This document shows positions 1 to 8,436 of a stretch of 64,000 bases of DNA, piece after piece. The position numbers were made by a program, and so were the translations under genes. This DNA is from an uncultured bacterium (GTDB lineage Bacteria > Actinomycetota > Coriobacteriia > Coriobacteriales > Eggerthellaceae). Numbering within the stretch: the first letter of the stretch is position 1; each line of letters begins with the position of its first letter. Where the stretch lies: NCBI GenBank assembly GCA_905215035.1, contig CAJMOJ010000001.1, forward strand, positions 18,460 to 82,459. The letters run 5' to 3'. Under the pieces are notes generated by a model. The model was given only the letters and a program-made list of their open reading frames with translations, did no database searches and was not told where the DNA came from.

Positions 1-1272
1 GAACTCGATCCTCTTTCAAATATTCAATTTGGGGAAGGGGGAGCAGGGACTTTCTCGGATGGAAAATTGACAACCAATATAAAAAATCCTTTAGCGCCCC
101 ATGTTCTTAGATGGTTTGTTCAAGCGGGAGCCCCAGAGGATATTTTGTGGCAGGCACATCCTCATATTGGAAGTGATGAACTGCGTCATACCGTTGTTGC
201 ATTGCGTAACCAAATTATTGCAGCAGGTGGGCGCGTCCTTTTTCATACAAAATTTATAGGATTTGAGAAGGATGCTGTTGTCCTCGAGAATACGCAGACC
301 CATGAGCGTTTTATGCTTGCAACGCAGCAGGTAATTTTAGCGTGTGGGCATTCTGCGCGCGATACTTTTGAAGTGTGTCGTGATGCTCATCTTTGTATGG
401 AGCGTAAACCGTTTTCTGTTGGTGTGCGCATCGAGCATCCTCAGCAGATAATTAATACTGCGCAATGGGGTAAGGCTGCGTGCCACCCTGCGCTTGGGGC
501 AGCCGAATACAAGATGGCTGTGCATCTTCCCAATAAGCGTAGTGTCTATACGTTTTGTATGTGTCCTGGTGGAGAGGTGGTAGCGGCCGCAAGTGAAGAA
601 GAAGGCGTCGTTACCAACGGAATGAGTAATTATGCTCGATCAGGAGACTATGCAAATGCGGCTCTGTTGGTAAATATAGATCCTTCAGATTTTCCTGGCG
701 ATGATGTTCTTGCTGGTGTTGCATTTCAGCGTTCATTAGAACATGCTGCTTATCGTGCTGTGTGCAGAAGGGGAGGAAAACCTTATCAGGCACCCGCACA
801 GACGGTGGGGTCTTTTCTTGATCAGTATTATCAAAAACACGGCAAAGAATTGGATGTGCATAGTCATGCACAAGATAGCACGTTGTGCTCTGCGGGCATG
901 CACTACGCTCATGAAGCCAAGCCAGGTTGTATAGCGCATACAACCTATCGCCGAGGGGTAATCGAGACACCGCTTTCTGATTGTCTTCCTGATTTTGTAG
1001 TGGAGTCGCTTGCGCAGGCACTCCCGCTGCTTGATCGGAAGCTCAAAGGTTTTGCTGCTCCTCAGGCGGTGATGATTGCCCCAGAGACACGATCTTCTTC
1101 GCCTGTGAGAATTGTGAGAGATGAAACCTATCGTGCTCTCCATAATCCTTTTCATGATCTTGTGATTTACCCTTGTGGAGAAGGAGCGGGATATGCGGGA
1201 GGAATTATGAGTGCTGCCGTTGATGGCTTACGGGTAGCACAAGCGCTTGTGCGGACATGCATACCGGAGTAA
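1..1272 (+). CDS. FAD-dependent dehydrogenase (COG2509-like), 5' end outside window
   Basis: The reading frame is open from base 1, so the N-terminal part of the gene lies upstream; 423 residues are visible. The first residues contain the glycine-rich stretch FGEGGAGTFSDGKL, typical of the uncharacterised FAD-dependent dehydrogenases grouped as COG2509, and the C-terminal end has GEGAGYAGGIMSAAVDGLRVA, the usual closing FAD-contact segment of that family. A TTG at 67 could be taken as a start, but it lies inside the conserved motif, so it is not the real start. The substrate is unknown for the family. About 95 bases separate it from tsaC. The family assignment is fairly sure; the biological role is not. 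Confidence 0.8.
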   Translation, partial: ELDPLSNIQFGEGGAGTFSDGKLTTNIKNPLAPHVLRWFVQAGAPEDILWQAHPHIGSDELRHTVVALRNQIIAAGGRVLFHTKFIGFEKDAVVLENTQTHERFMLATQQVILACGHSARDTFEVCRDAHLCMERKPFSVGVRIEHPQQIINTAQWGKAACHPALGAAEYKMAVHLPNKRSVYTFCMCPGGEVVAAASEEEGVVTNGMSNYARSGDYANAALLVNIDPSDFPGDDVLAGVAFQRSLEHAAYRAVCRRGGKPYQAPAQTVGSFLDQYYQKHGKELDVHSHAQDSTLCSAGMHYAHEAKPGCIAHTTYRRGVIETPLSDCLPDFVVESLAQALPLLDRKLKGFAAPQAVMIAPETRSSSPVRIVRDETYRALHNPFHDLVIYPCGEGAGYAGGIMSAAVDGLRVAQALVRTCIPE

Positions 1273-1285
1273 TGCGCTTTTGCTA

Positions 1286-1294
1286 TGCTAAAAT
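1286..1294 (+). promoter_or_regulatory. Possible extended -10 promoter element before tsaC
   Basis: The sequence TG-C-TAAAAT fits an extended -10 hexamer (TGnTAAAAT). There is no good -35 hexamer 16-18 bases upstream. It sits about 73 bases before the chosen tsaC start, in the short gap after the FAD dehydrogenase gene. Weak evidence from one hexamer only. Confidence 0.3.
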
Positions 1295-1366
1295 ATGAGG
1301 TTCAAAGTTAATAGCTGCCCCGCTATGTGATAGAGGGTGCCGCAACGTGGGTTTAAGGAAACCGCA

Positions 1367-2011
1367 ATGGAAAACGAACTGAAAGAGGCCGAAAGCCCCA
1401 GTCTCACCTCGGTGCATATTCCACCTATCGCACTGCATGCTCTTAAGGCAGGCGAACCAATTATTTTTCCGACTGATACGCTCTATGGAATGGGTGTGTC
1501 AGTTCGTGATGCGAATAGTCCAGAGATTCTTTATCAGCTTAAACGCCGTGAAAAACGCAAACCAGTAGCTTGGTTGATTTCCGATATTGATGATCTTTTG
1601 ACGTACGGGAAAGTCGTACCTGAACTTGCACACGCACTTGCTCGGACGTTTTGGCCCGGGCCATTAACAATCATTGTGCGTGCCTCCGATGCGGTGCCTG
1701 AGGCGTTTCGATCTGCTGAAGGAACCATTGGCATGCGCATGCCTAACAATCCTGAGGCGTTAAAACTCATTGCTGAACTAGGATGCCCCATCGCTACAAC
1801 ATCGGCAAATCTTTCTGGTCAAAAAGCGCCGCGTGCGTTTGATCAAATTGATCCGACGCTTATTGAAGCTGTTAGTGTGGCGCTTGATGACGATGAGGAT
1901 CCAGCACCAAAAAGTGGTATTGCATCGACCATCGTCGATTGCACTACCGGACATCCAATTATGAAGCGTGTGGGTGCCATTTCCATTGACGACATTCGTG
2001 CGTTTTCATAG
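1367..2011 (+). CDS. tsaC: L-threonylcarbamoyladenylate synthase (YrdC/Sua5 family)
   Basis: 214 residues forming a single YrdC domain. It would make threonylcarbamoyl-AMP from threonine, bicarbonate and ATP in the cytoplasm, the first step of the t6A37 modification of ANN-decoding tRNAs. Visible motifs are PTDTLYGMG near residue 37, the basic KRREKRKP segment, the WPGPLTI segment and the SANLSGQKAP segment, all standard for the domain. It lacks the extra C-terminal Sua5 domain. The ATG at 1367 was chosen because it follows AAGGAA at normal spacing; an in-frame GTG at 1337 has no ribosome binding site. The order tsaC/sua5, rpiB, glyA, upp, atp is known from Firmicutes such as Bacillus subtilis. 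Confidence 0.9.
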   Translation: MENELKEAESPSLTSVHIPPIALHALKAGEPIIFPTDTLYGMGVSVRDANSPEILYQLKRREKRKPVAWLISDIDDLLTYGKVVPELAHALARTFWPGPLTIIVRASDAVPEAFRSAEGTIGMRMPNNPEALKLIAELGCPIATTSANLSGQKAPRAFDQIDPTLIEAVSVALDDDEDPAPKSGIASTIVDCTTGHPIMKRVGAISIDDIRAFS

Positions 2012-2025
2012 GAAAGGTTTGTGCG

Positions 2026-2061
2026 CTCTTACGCTTGCTTTTACGTTTGCTATTACGCTTG
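2026..2061 (+). repeat. Three tandem 12-bp repeats in the rpiB leader
   Basis: Three head-to-tail 12-base units at 2026-2037, 2038-2049 and 2050-2061 share the pattern CTnTTACGyTTG, differing only at the third and ninth positions. They fill much of the 77-base gap between tsaC and rpiB and end 27 bases before the rpiB ATG. Function unknown; slippage or a regulator site are both possible. Confidence 0.8.
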
Positions 2062-2088
2062 TATCAATACGGATATGAAGGACTCAAT

Positions 2089-2526
2089 ATGGTACTTTCT
2101 TTGGGATCAGACCACGCAGGATTCGAACAAAAACAGGCACTCGTTGCTTATCTTGTTGGCAAAGGATATGACGTGCTTGACCGAGGTCCTGAAACGGATG
2201 ATCGTGTTGATTATCCTGACTATGCTGCTCTTGTTGCTCATGACGTTGCTGATGGTAGAGCTGATCGCGGTATTTTAGTGTGTGGTACGGGTATCGGCAT
2301 GGCTCTTGCTGCTGACAAGGTGGCTGGAATACGTGCAGCTAATATCACATCGCCTGAATTTGCCGCGCTGTGTCGTGAGCATAATGACGCTAACGTCATC
2401 ACTCTTTCTGGTCGTTTTGTAGACTTGGAGACTAATGAGCAGATTGTTGATATCTTTTTAACTACCGATTTCGCAGGTGGTCGCCATGCTCAGCGTGTTG
2501 CAAAGATTATGGAGCTAGATGCTTAG
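2089..2526 (+). CDS. rpiB: Ribose-5-phosphate isomerase B
   Basis: 145 residues, the usual length for the RpiB/LacAB family. It interconverts ribose 5-phosphate and ribulose 5-phosphate in the non-oxidative pentose phosphate pathway. Seen are the N-terminal GSDHAGFEQK motif, the CGTGIGMALAADK loop that carries the catalytic cysteine and the anion hole, and NVITLSGR further on. The ATG at 2089 has GAAGGA upstream at good spacing and starts directly at the conserved MVLSLGSDHAG; the longer reading frame from 2035 runs through the 12-bp repeats and is rejected. It lies between tsaC and a pair of exported proteins, followed by glyA. Confidence 0.93.
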   Translation: MVLSLGSDHAGFEQKQALVAYLVGKGYDVLDRGPETDDRVDYPDYAALVAHDVADGRADRGILVCGTGIGMALAADKVAGIRAANITSPEFAALCREHNDANVITLSGRFVDLETNEQIVDIFLTTDFAGGRHAQRVAKIMELDA

Positions 2527-2572
2527 CTGATTGCATGAAAAGACGTCTACGAGAGAAGAAAGTGGGTACGCG

Positions 2573-3175
2573 ATGGGTCGTGGTGGAAAAATCCTTGTAG
2601 TGATTTTGGTGATTTTTGCTACGGTTGGCATGGATTTCTTACTCACGGGATGGGGGACATATCCACCTGATCGAGCAAAAGCAGAAGTTTCTGCTCAGCT
2701 TGATGCATTTAAGAAGAGCGAACCTTGCTTTTTGACCGATGACAGTGCAATTGATTTCTCTGAGTTTGGCATAACTTCAGAAGAGGATAAAAAAGCTTAT
2801 CTTGATTCGTTTTCCTACTCTTTGGGAAACACGCATTTGCAGGGTGACAACGGGTGTCGCGTAACGGTCAATATAACCTCAAAACAACTTGCGGGCGCGT
2901 TAATTAAGAGTTTTGACTCATTGCTTTCATATGGCACTATGGAGCGCACAAAAGCTATGCCGCAAGATCAAATTGATGCCGGACGCAATCAGGTAGTGCG
3001 TGATAACCTCATGAATGAAGATGCAACCAACACCACAGTTGAGATACAAGTTGTTTCTCAGGATGATCAGTGGGAGATAACTGATGAAGGTAAGCTTGCT
3101 TTAGCACAAGCGATTTTTGGCGATGTGGCTTCTGTTAAGCAATCATTACAAACCGCTTTGCAAGCGTCAGCGTAA
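2573..3175 (+). CDS. Hypothetical membrane-anchored protein, paralogue of the next gene
   Basis: 200 residues of unknown function. One hydrophobic segment at about residues 6-26 (KILVVILVIFATVGMDFLL) serves as an uncleaved anchor or signal; the rest should be extracytoplasmic. There is no lipobox. The middle holds VTVNITSKQLAGAL, which lines up with VQAKVTSKQLLSAV in the following lipoprotein, and both end in an acidic stretch followed by an Ala/Leu helix, so the two look like diverged duplicates. The ATG at 2573 is preferred over a TTG at 2531 because of the AGAGAAGAAAG upstream of it. Probably co-transcribed with its neighbour, 43 bases downstream. Confidence 0.7.
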   Translation: MGRGGKILVVILVIFATVGMDFLLTGWGTYPPDRAKAEVSAQLDAFKKSEPCFLTDDSAIDFSEFGITSEEDKKAYLDSFSYSLGNTHLQGDNGCRVTVNITSKQLAGALIKSFDSLLSYGTMERTKAMPQDQIDAGRNQVVRDNLMNEDATNTTVEIQVVSQDDQWEITDEGKLALAQAIFGDVASVKQSLQTALQASA

Positions 3176-3218
3176 GTAGCATTCCCCGTAGTATTGGTTC
3201 AGTAGGAAGCAAGGTAGT

Positions 3219-3917
3219 ATGACGACATCTGAAGTCAAGACGGCATTTGAAAGCACCCATTATGCAGGAAGTAAGTTTATGTTGATCATATGCTTGCTAT
3301 GCGTGGTAATGTTTGCTGGTATGAGTCTTGTTGGATGTGCTTCTGAGGCAGATGCAGCAAAAAATGTTGTATCTGATGCGCTTTCTCAATTTGCACCTAA
3401 AGAAGAACACGAAGAAGAGCTTCAAAACCTTATTGCTAATGAGCAATTTGCAACGTTGGGGGTTGATGTTTCAGCGTTGGTTAAAACGTGGCTTTCTGAC
3501 TACAAGTTTGAAGTGGGAGATGCCAGCGTGTCAGAAGACGGCATGAGTGCTACGGTGCAAGCAAAAGTAACGTCAAAACAACTGTTAAGTGCGGTTGATA
3601 CATGGAGTATTGACTATACCTCGTATGCGTCGCAAGCTGCTTATGAAGGAACGAGTGCTTCTGATATTGCACAAACGGCCGGTCAGATGCTTATGACAAA
3701 GTGTGATGAGCTTGAACCAACCGAAAGTGAAATAAGCGTGTCGCTTGTTAAGCAGGCATTTGAAAAAGATACTAATACTCCTGTTGCTATGCCAGGCGAG
3801 AATGAACGTGATAGCGTTGATATTCGCTGGGTGCTCGATCCACAAGGACAAGCTTCAATTCTAACGGCGGTTTTAGGAGCGGCTGATTATCTTAATGAAG
3901 CAGGTGCTCAGGAATAG
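3219..3917 (+). CDS. Putative lipoprotein of unknown function
   Basis: 232 residues. The N-terminus is a long signal peptide: a polar stretch of about 20 residues, then MLIICLLCVVMFAGMSLVGC with the lipobox L-V-G-C, so Cys-40 is the likely lipidated residue. The mature part is acidic and rich in Ala, Ser and Glu, and shares the V/I-TSKQL motif and overall layout with the preceding protein. No catalytic motif is recognisable. The start ATG at 3219 follows AGCAAGG. It is placed between rpiB and glyA, but nothing in its sequence links it to carbon metabolism. Family unknown. Confidence 0.75.
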   Translation: MTTSEVKTAFESTHYAGSKFMLIICLLCVVMFAGMSLVGCASEADAAKNVVSDALSQFAPKEEHEEELQNLIANEQFATLGVDVSALVKTWLSDYKFEVGDASVSEDGMSATVQAKVTSKQLLSAVDTWSIDYTSYASQAAYEGTSASDIAQTAGQMLMTKCDELEPTESEISVSLVKQAFEKDTNTPVAMPGENERDSVDIRWVLDPQGQASILTAVLGAADYLNEAGAQE

Positions 3918-3970
3918 CGATAGTTGTGAAATGGGAGATAAGGGTAGTCTTAAGACGTAAGAGTAACTAG

Positions 3971-3995
3971 GTGCTGTTGTTAAAAACGATAGCAC
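3971..3995 (+). promoter_or_regulatory. Stem-loop in the glyA leader
   Basis: An 11-bp stem (GTGCTGTTGTT pairing with AACGATAGCAC, including two G-U pairs) closes an AAA loop in the 139-base gap before glyA. No T-run follows, so it is not a simple terminator. A 10-bp palindrome GTCTTAAGAC lies just upstream at 3947-3956. No known riboswitch consensus was recognised. Confidence 0.5.
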
Positions 3996-4056
3996 TCAAC
4001 GATATGACCGTAACCAACGAGATCCATCGTCTGTAATCAAGAAAGGATTAACAATC

Positions 4057-5319
4057 ATGGCGTTAACATTTTTACCTCGAAGTGATGCACAAGTTGCAGA
4101 AGCTATTCAAGCTGAATTGGGACGTGAACGTTCTTGTATTGAGTTGATTGCTTCTGAGAACTTTACTTCTCCTGCAGTAATGGAGGCGGTAGGGTCTGTT
4201 CTTACGAACAAGTATGCAGAAGGGTATCCTTCAAAACGCTACTATGGCGGTTGCGATAAGGTTGATGTTGTCGAAAATCTTGCTCGCGATCGTGCAAAGG
4301 AGCTTTTTGGAGCAAACTTTGCTAATGTTCAGCCCCACTCAGGTGCTAACGCCAATCTTGCTGCCTATAATGCATTAATCAATTTAGGTGATACGGTCTT
4401 AGGTCTTTCTCTTGATCACGGTGGACATTTGACGCATGGTTCGCCCGTCAATTTTTCTGGTAAGAATTATCACATTGTTGCCTATGGGGTAAATCCTGAG
4501 ACTGAGCGCATTGATTATGATGAAATGGAGCGCTTGGCAAAAGAGCACAAACCCAAGCTTATTGTGGGAGGCGCGTCTGCTTATCCTCGTGTTATTGATT
4601 TTGAGCGCATGGCCGAAATTGCTCATTCGGTGGGTGCATATCTCATGATCGATATGGCTCACATTGCAGGTCTTGTTGCAACGGGAGCCCATCCAAGTCC
4701 GGTGCCTTATGCTGATGTCGTAACGTCCACAAGTCACAAAACGCTTCGCGGTCCTCGTGGTGGCTTCATTCTTTCAAATGATGAAGAGATTGCTAAAAAG
4801 ATTGACAAAGCAGTGTTTCCCGGAACGCAAGGCGGTCCTTTGATGCATGTTATTGCAGGAAAGGCTGTTGCGTTTGGAGAAGCGCTCAAGCCAGAATTCA
4901 GCACCTATATTGATAATGTTATTGCAAATAACAAGGCGATGGGAGAAGCCATGACGCAAGGTGGTTTGCGCTTGGTATCAGGTGGTTCTGATAATCATTT
5001 ATGCCTTGTTGATCTTACTCCAGCTGACATTACGGGCAAGGATGCCGAAAAAGTACTTGAATCCGTTGGTCTGACCGTTAACAAGAATACTATTCCTAAT
5101 GAGACACGCTCTCCTTTTGTTACTTCAGGCATTCGCGTGGGTACAGCGGCGGGTACTACCCGTGGCTTTACTGCCGATGATTTTGCTCAGATCGGCTCTC
5201 TTATTGCTCGTGCGGTCTTTAACGCATCTGATGAGGCTGCTCTTGCTCAAGTACGTGCTGAGGTTGATGCGCTTATTGAGAAATGCCCTCTCTATCCTGA
5301 GTATGGTCCTGCTCTCTAA
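4057..5319 (+). CDS. glyA: Serine hydroxymethyltransferase
   Basis: 420 residues, normal bacterial length. This PLP enzyme moves the serine side-chain carbon to tetrahydrofolate, giving glycine and 5,10-methylene-THF; it is the main source of one-carbon units. Seen are the N-terminal [19 protein letters not shown] segment, [16 protein letters not shown], and [14 protein letters not shown], in which Lys-228 should form the Schiff base with PLP. The ATG at 4057 has AAGAAAGGA upstream. It heads a block with upp and the dCMP deaminase just before the ATP synthase operon; the fhs gene at the other end of the window acts on the same folate pool. Confidence 0.97.
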   Translation: MALTFLPRSDAQVAEAIQAELGRERSCIELIASENFTSPAVMEAVGSVLTNKYAEGYPSKRYYGGCDKVDVVENLARDRAKELFGANFANVQPHSGANANLAAYNALINLGDTVLGLSLDHGGHLTHGSPVNFSGKNYHIVAYGVNPETERIDYDEMERLAKEHKPKLIVGGASAYPRVIDFERMAEIAHSVGAYLMIDMAHIAGLVATGAHPSPVPYADVVTSTSHKTLRGPRGGFILSNDEEIAKKIDKAVFPGTQGGPLMHVIAGKAVAFGEALKPEFSTYIDNVIANNKAMGEAMTQGGLRLVSGGSDNHLCLVDLTPADITGKDAEKVLESVGLTVNKNTIPNETRSPFVTSGIRVGTAAGTTRGFTADDFAQIGSLIARAVFNASDEAALAQVRAEVDALIEKCPLYPEYGPAL

Positions 5320-5373
5320 GTGCTCTAAATTTCCTAAGCGCTTGTTCTGGTAAGACATTGGTTAAGAGGTCAT

Positions 5374-6117
5374 ATGAATCGCACTGAATTAGCCCATCGC
5401 TATCCTGCTTGCAGTGAGTTACTTTGTGAGCTTACGGATGAGACGCTTGCGCGTCTTAGCCTACTTGATAATCCGCTTGTTGCTCACAAAGTAACCTTAT
5501 TGCGCGATAAAGAAACATCAAGTGCGACATTCAGACGCTTGGTCAAAGAGTTGACTTATCTTGAGGCATATCCTGCTACAGCAACGTTGCCGACCGTTCC
5601 TGTGACGGTGGAAACACCGCTTGCTACGACTGAAGGTGTTACGCTTGCTAAGACTGTGCCGACTATTGTTCCTATTTTGCGTGCGGGCCTTGCTATGGCG
5701 GATGCTTTGAGCGACATTATGCCGCTTGCACCAATCGCTCATTTGGGTATGTTTAGGGATGAACAGACTCATGAGCCGTTAGTGTATTACGGTAAGTTTC
5801 CCCACGATCTTGCTGATCGTCCCGTAATGGTGGTGGATCCCATGCTTGCTACAGGCGGTTCTATGCTTGAAGCGCTTGCGGAATTACGCAAACGGGGGGC
5901 TGTGCGCATTATTGTAATGGTATTGGTGGCATCTCCTCAGGGCGTCATGCGTGTTTTAACTGAAGATCCTGATTGTTTGCTATACGTATGCGCTCTTGAT
6001 GAGGGCCTTAATGATCAAGCCTATATTGTTCCTGGTCTAGGAGATGCAGGTGATCGCATTTTTGAGACCGAGAATGCGTTATTAGACTCATCGCTCTATA
6101 AAAACGCCTGTCAGTAA
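5374..6117 (+). CDS. upp: Uracil phosphoribosyltransferase, with N-terminal extension
   Basis: Salvages uracil with PRPP to UMP. 247 residues compared with about 210 in most bacteria; the surplus is about 30 residues at the N-terminus (MNRTELAHRYPACSELLCEL) before the conserved region beginning LLDNPLVAHKVTLLRDKET. The PRPP loop DPMLATGGS lies at 155-163 and the uracil-binding end GYIVPGLGDAGDR is present as AYIVPGLGDAGDR. The ATG at 5374 follows AAGAGGT at short spacing, and no in-frame ATG lies close to the usual start, so the extension is probably real. Located 54 bases after glyA, likely in one transcript. Confidence 0.93.
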   Translation: MNRTELAHRYPACSELLCELTDETLARLSLLDNPLVAHKVTLLRDKETSSATFRRLVKELTYLEAYPATATLPTVPVTVETPLATTEGVTLAKTVPTIVPILRAGLAMADALSDIMPLAPIAHLGMFRDEQTHEPLVYYGKFPHDLADRPVMVVDPMLATGGSMLEALAELRKRGAVRIIVMVLVASPQGVMRVLTEDPDCLLYVCALDEGLNDQAYIVPGLGDAGDRIFETENALLDSSLYKNACQ

Positions 6118-6227
6118 TCGGATAATTGGCTTGATGATGCTTATGTGTGCTACAAGATTTGTTGTTTGCTAGACTCATTACTGCAGAAGGCGATGGGTTA
6201 TTCGGGGTATAAAGGAGGGCATTTGTC

Positions 6228-6719
6228 ATGACTGATACGTATTGTTCTAATACCGATCATCGTCCCTCATGGGATGAGTATTTTATGACGCTCGCCAATG
6301 AGGTTCGCACGCGTACAACGTGTATGCGACGTGGCGTGGGAGCGATTATCGTAAAAGACAGACGCATTCTTGCCACCGGTTACAACGGTGTTCCAACAGG
6401 ATTGCGCCATTGCTCAGAGACGGGATGTTTGCGTCAACAATTAGGCGTGCCGAGTGGGGAGCGCCATGAGATTTGTCGAGGGCTTCACGCTGAGCAAAAT
6501 GCCCTACTTCAAGCGGCGCGCTACGGTATTAATATTGAAGGTGCCTCTATCTATATCACTACACAACCCTGTGTGGTGTGCGCAAAGATGCTTATTAATG
6601 CGGGTATATCAGAAATTATTTATCGTGATCCTTACCCTGATCCTCTTGCCATGGAGCTTTTAGAAGAGTCAGGAATTAAGCTGCGTATTTTCTCAGAACC
6701 AGATGAGGTAAAGCAGTAG
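6228..6719 (+). CDS. comEB: dCMP/cytidine deaminase family protein (ComEB-type)
   Basis: 163 residues of the zinc-dependent deoxycytidylate deaminase family. It probably converts dCMP to dUMP, a precursor of dTMP. The zinc ligands are visible: His-87 and the catalytic Glu-89 in HAEQNAL, and Cys-115 and Cys-118 in PCVVC. The N-terminal [26 protein letters not shown] is typical of ComEB-like deaminases. The ATG at 6228 has a strong AAAGGAGGG upstream. In Gram-positive genomes this gene often stands next to upp and the atp operon; ComEB itself has no proven competence role here. Confidence 0.92.
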   Translation: MTDTYCSNTDHRPSWDEYFMTLANEVRTRTTCMRRGVGAIIVKDRRILATGYNGVPTGLRHCSETGCLRQQLGVPSGERHEICRGLHAEQNALLQAARYGINIEGASIYITTQPCVVCAKMLINAGISEIIYRDPYPDPLAMELLEESGIKLRIFSEPDEVKQ

Positions 6720-6882
6720 GTCATCTGCATCTTATTGGTTTGATTTGGCAGTGAACGGGTTCGCGTCACCACTCACCACGGATAAACGCACCTTGTCTAA
6801 AACACCCCTACTCTTAAATCAGTGGCATATATGCTTCTAAAGGCTTGGGCATTTGGCTCGAGCTAGAAGAGAGAGACTAAAG

Positions 6883-7179
6883 ATGGCACTAGCAATCGTT
6901 TTAGGAATCGTTGCAGGACTGATCGGTTTTGTACCGCTTTTTGTTGCGTTGCGCCTAGCTCGTCGCTCTACTTCTACTTCAGCATTGACAGCTGGCATGT
7001 ATGGACTCGGTGGTTCGTTTATTTCACTCATCGTACTTGCCGTTTGCATGATTGCTTGTGCAATGTTGGATCGAGGCAATGTATTGCCTTTTGGAATTGC
7101 AGAAATGGCAACCATTATTGTGGTTACTTCTGTATATGTGCTTTATAAGAATGTGCTTGCTAAGAAGAAAACTAAGTAA
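6883..7179 (+). CDS. Small membrane protein at the head of the ATP synthase operon (AtpI-like)
   Basis: 98 residues with three hydrophobic segments (around residues 2-24, 42-64 and 71-87) and a basic tail ending AKKKTK. Position directly before atpB, the size and the membrane layout fit the AtpI/subunit I class, whose members help assemble the c ring or carry Mg2+, but sequence similarity cannot be judged by eye. The ATG at 6883 follows AAGAGAGAG; the longer frame opens with a TTG at 6853 without support. The 163-base gap upstream presumably holds the operon promoter, though no clear hexamers were found. Confidence 0.65.
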   Translation: MALAIVLGIVAGLIGFVPLFVALRLARRSTSTSALTAGMYGLGGSFISLIVLAVCMIACAMLDRGNVLPFGIAEMATIIVVTSVYVLYKNVLAKKKTK

Positions 7180-7203
7180 GCAAACGGAAGGTAGGGATTT
7201 AAG

Positions 7204-8007
7204 TTGAGCGAAATGCCCATTGTATCAGCGCTTAATGACTTTGTCGCTGAAGCTCAGCATATCGGATCTTCGTTTGATTCGGTTGCGGTATTTTCCATTT
7301 TTGGATGGGAGATTAGCCAATACACTCTCTATATGTTTATTGCGCTTGCTGTAGTTTTACTCCTCATTCTTGTTGGTGGTCGCAAGCTTCAGCTTATCCC
7401 TCATAACAAATTCACTGGTACGCTTGAGTATGGTTATGAGTTTGTACAAAACTCAATTGGTGCCGACGTTATCGGTGAAGGCTTTAAGAAACATATTCCG
7501 TTCTTAGCAACCTTGTTCTTCTTTATTTTGGTTGCAAACGTAATTGGTTTGATCCCAGGCGCTAAGGCAGCAACGGGATCTATTTCTGTTACCTGGGCTC
7601 TTGCACTCGTTTCGTTTGTTTACTTTAACTTCTACGGCCTTAAGCAGTTGGGTATTCTTGGCTATATGAAGTCATTTGCACCACACGGTGTTCCTGCTCC
7701 TATGATTCCTGTTGTTTGGTTCTTGGAGTTTGTGTCTATGGTCATCCGCGTTCTTACGCTGGCAGTTCGACTTTATGGCAACATGTTGGCTGGTCACTCG
7801 ATCTTGGCAGTATTCTCTCTTGCTACTACCATCTTCTTGCAGACCGCTATTTTCCAAATGGATATCGTTGCAGGTATCCCCGCAATCGCGTGGTTCTTCC
7901 TGCTGTTCTTTATGTATGCGCTTGAGACTCTGGTTGCTTTCTTGCAGGCATACGTATTCGCAATTCTTTCTGCTTCTTACATCGGTTTGGCTATCCACCC
8001 TCACTGA
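7204..8007 (+). CDS. atpB: ATP synthase F0 subunit a
   Basis: 267 residues, integral membrane stator subunit forming the two proton half-channels. The essential arginine is in the segment VIRVLTLAVRLYGNMLAGH (residues about 180-198), the family signature. About six hydrophobic segments are seen. The start is TTG at 7204, preceded by AAGGTAGGGA; the next ATG is three codons downstream, so the N-terminus is uncertain by a few residues. Second gene of the operon, 24 bases after the AtpI-like gene. Confidence 0.95.
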   Translation: MSEMPIVSALNDFVAEAQHIGSSFDSVAVFSIFGWEISQYTLYMFIALAVVLLLILVGGRKLQLIPHNKFTGTLEYGYEFVQNSIGADVIGEGFKKHIPFLATLFFFILVANVIGLIPGAKAATGSISVTWALALVSFVYFNFYGLKQLGILGYMKSFAPHGVPAPMIPVVWFLEFVSMVIRVLTLAVRLYGNMLAGHSILAVFSLATTIFLQTAIFQMDIVAGIPAIAWFFLLFFMYALETLVAFLQAYVFAILSASYIGLAIHPH

Positions 8008-8110
8008 TCAAGAAGCACCCCCATTCATTCCTTTGGCACAGGGAATTGTATGTGCCGCATAACTTTGGTACTGCAGCTGGTACAAAAATTTGCAGCTGAA
8101 AGAATAAATC

Positions 8111-8149
8111 TGAGTAAGAAAGAAGGAATCTTACTCAACTAAAGGAGGT
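8111..8149 (+). promoter_or_regulatory. atpE translation initiation region: 8-bp stem-loop and strong ribosome binding site
   Basis: TGAGTAAG (8111-8118) pairs perfectly with CTTACTCA (8130-8137) across an 11-base loop, and the near-perfect Shine-Dalgarno AAAGGAGGT follows at 8141-8149, four bases before the GTG start. The 146-base gap between atpB and atpE is the longest inside the operon. Enhanced atpE translation is known in Escherichia coli because the c subunit is needed in many copies; the same role here is inferred. Confidence 0.6.
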
Positions 8150-8153
8150 AATC

Positions 8154-8372
8154 GTGGAACTTAGTATTGCGCTCGCCGCCCTGAAGGTTGTTGGCTATGG
8201 TCTTGCTGCCATTGGCCCTGGCATCGGTATCGGTGTTGCTACCTATGGTTTGTGCGTTTCCGCAGCACGTCAGCCTGAAATGAAGGGTCAGCTCATGGGC
8301 TACTTCTTCATCGGTGCTGCTATGTCTGAGGCACTCGCACTGCTTGGCTTGGTTCTTTTCTTCATCGGCTAA
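8154..8372 (+). CDS. atpE: ATP synthase F0 subunit c
   Basis: 72-residue hairpin of two membrane helices (about 5-34 and 47-70) that multimerises into the rotor ring. The polar loop carries ARQPE (38-42), and Glu-59 in AMSEALALLG is the ion-binding carboxylate. The ligands of sodium-type rings are absent: the GIGIG segment has Ile where they have Gln, and the residue after Glu-59 is Ala rather than Ser or Thr, so proton coupling is expected. The start is GTG at 8154 with the best Shine-Dalgarno of the operon. Confidence 0.96.
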   Translation: MELSIALAALKVVGYGLAAIGPGIGIGVATYGLCVSAARQPEMKGQLMGYFFIGAAMSEALALLGLVLFFIG

Positions 8373-8436
8373 ACGGATCTAGAAACCAATTTGTGATTCG
8401 AAATCGACTCGATTAGAAGAGAAGGAGGCAAGCGAA

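Noticed and set aside
736..1155. 139-codon frame on the minus strand inside the FAD dehydrogenase gene.
   Set aside because: It is an antisense shadow of a strongly supported gene and has no ribosome binding site or family motif.
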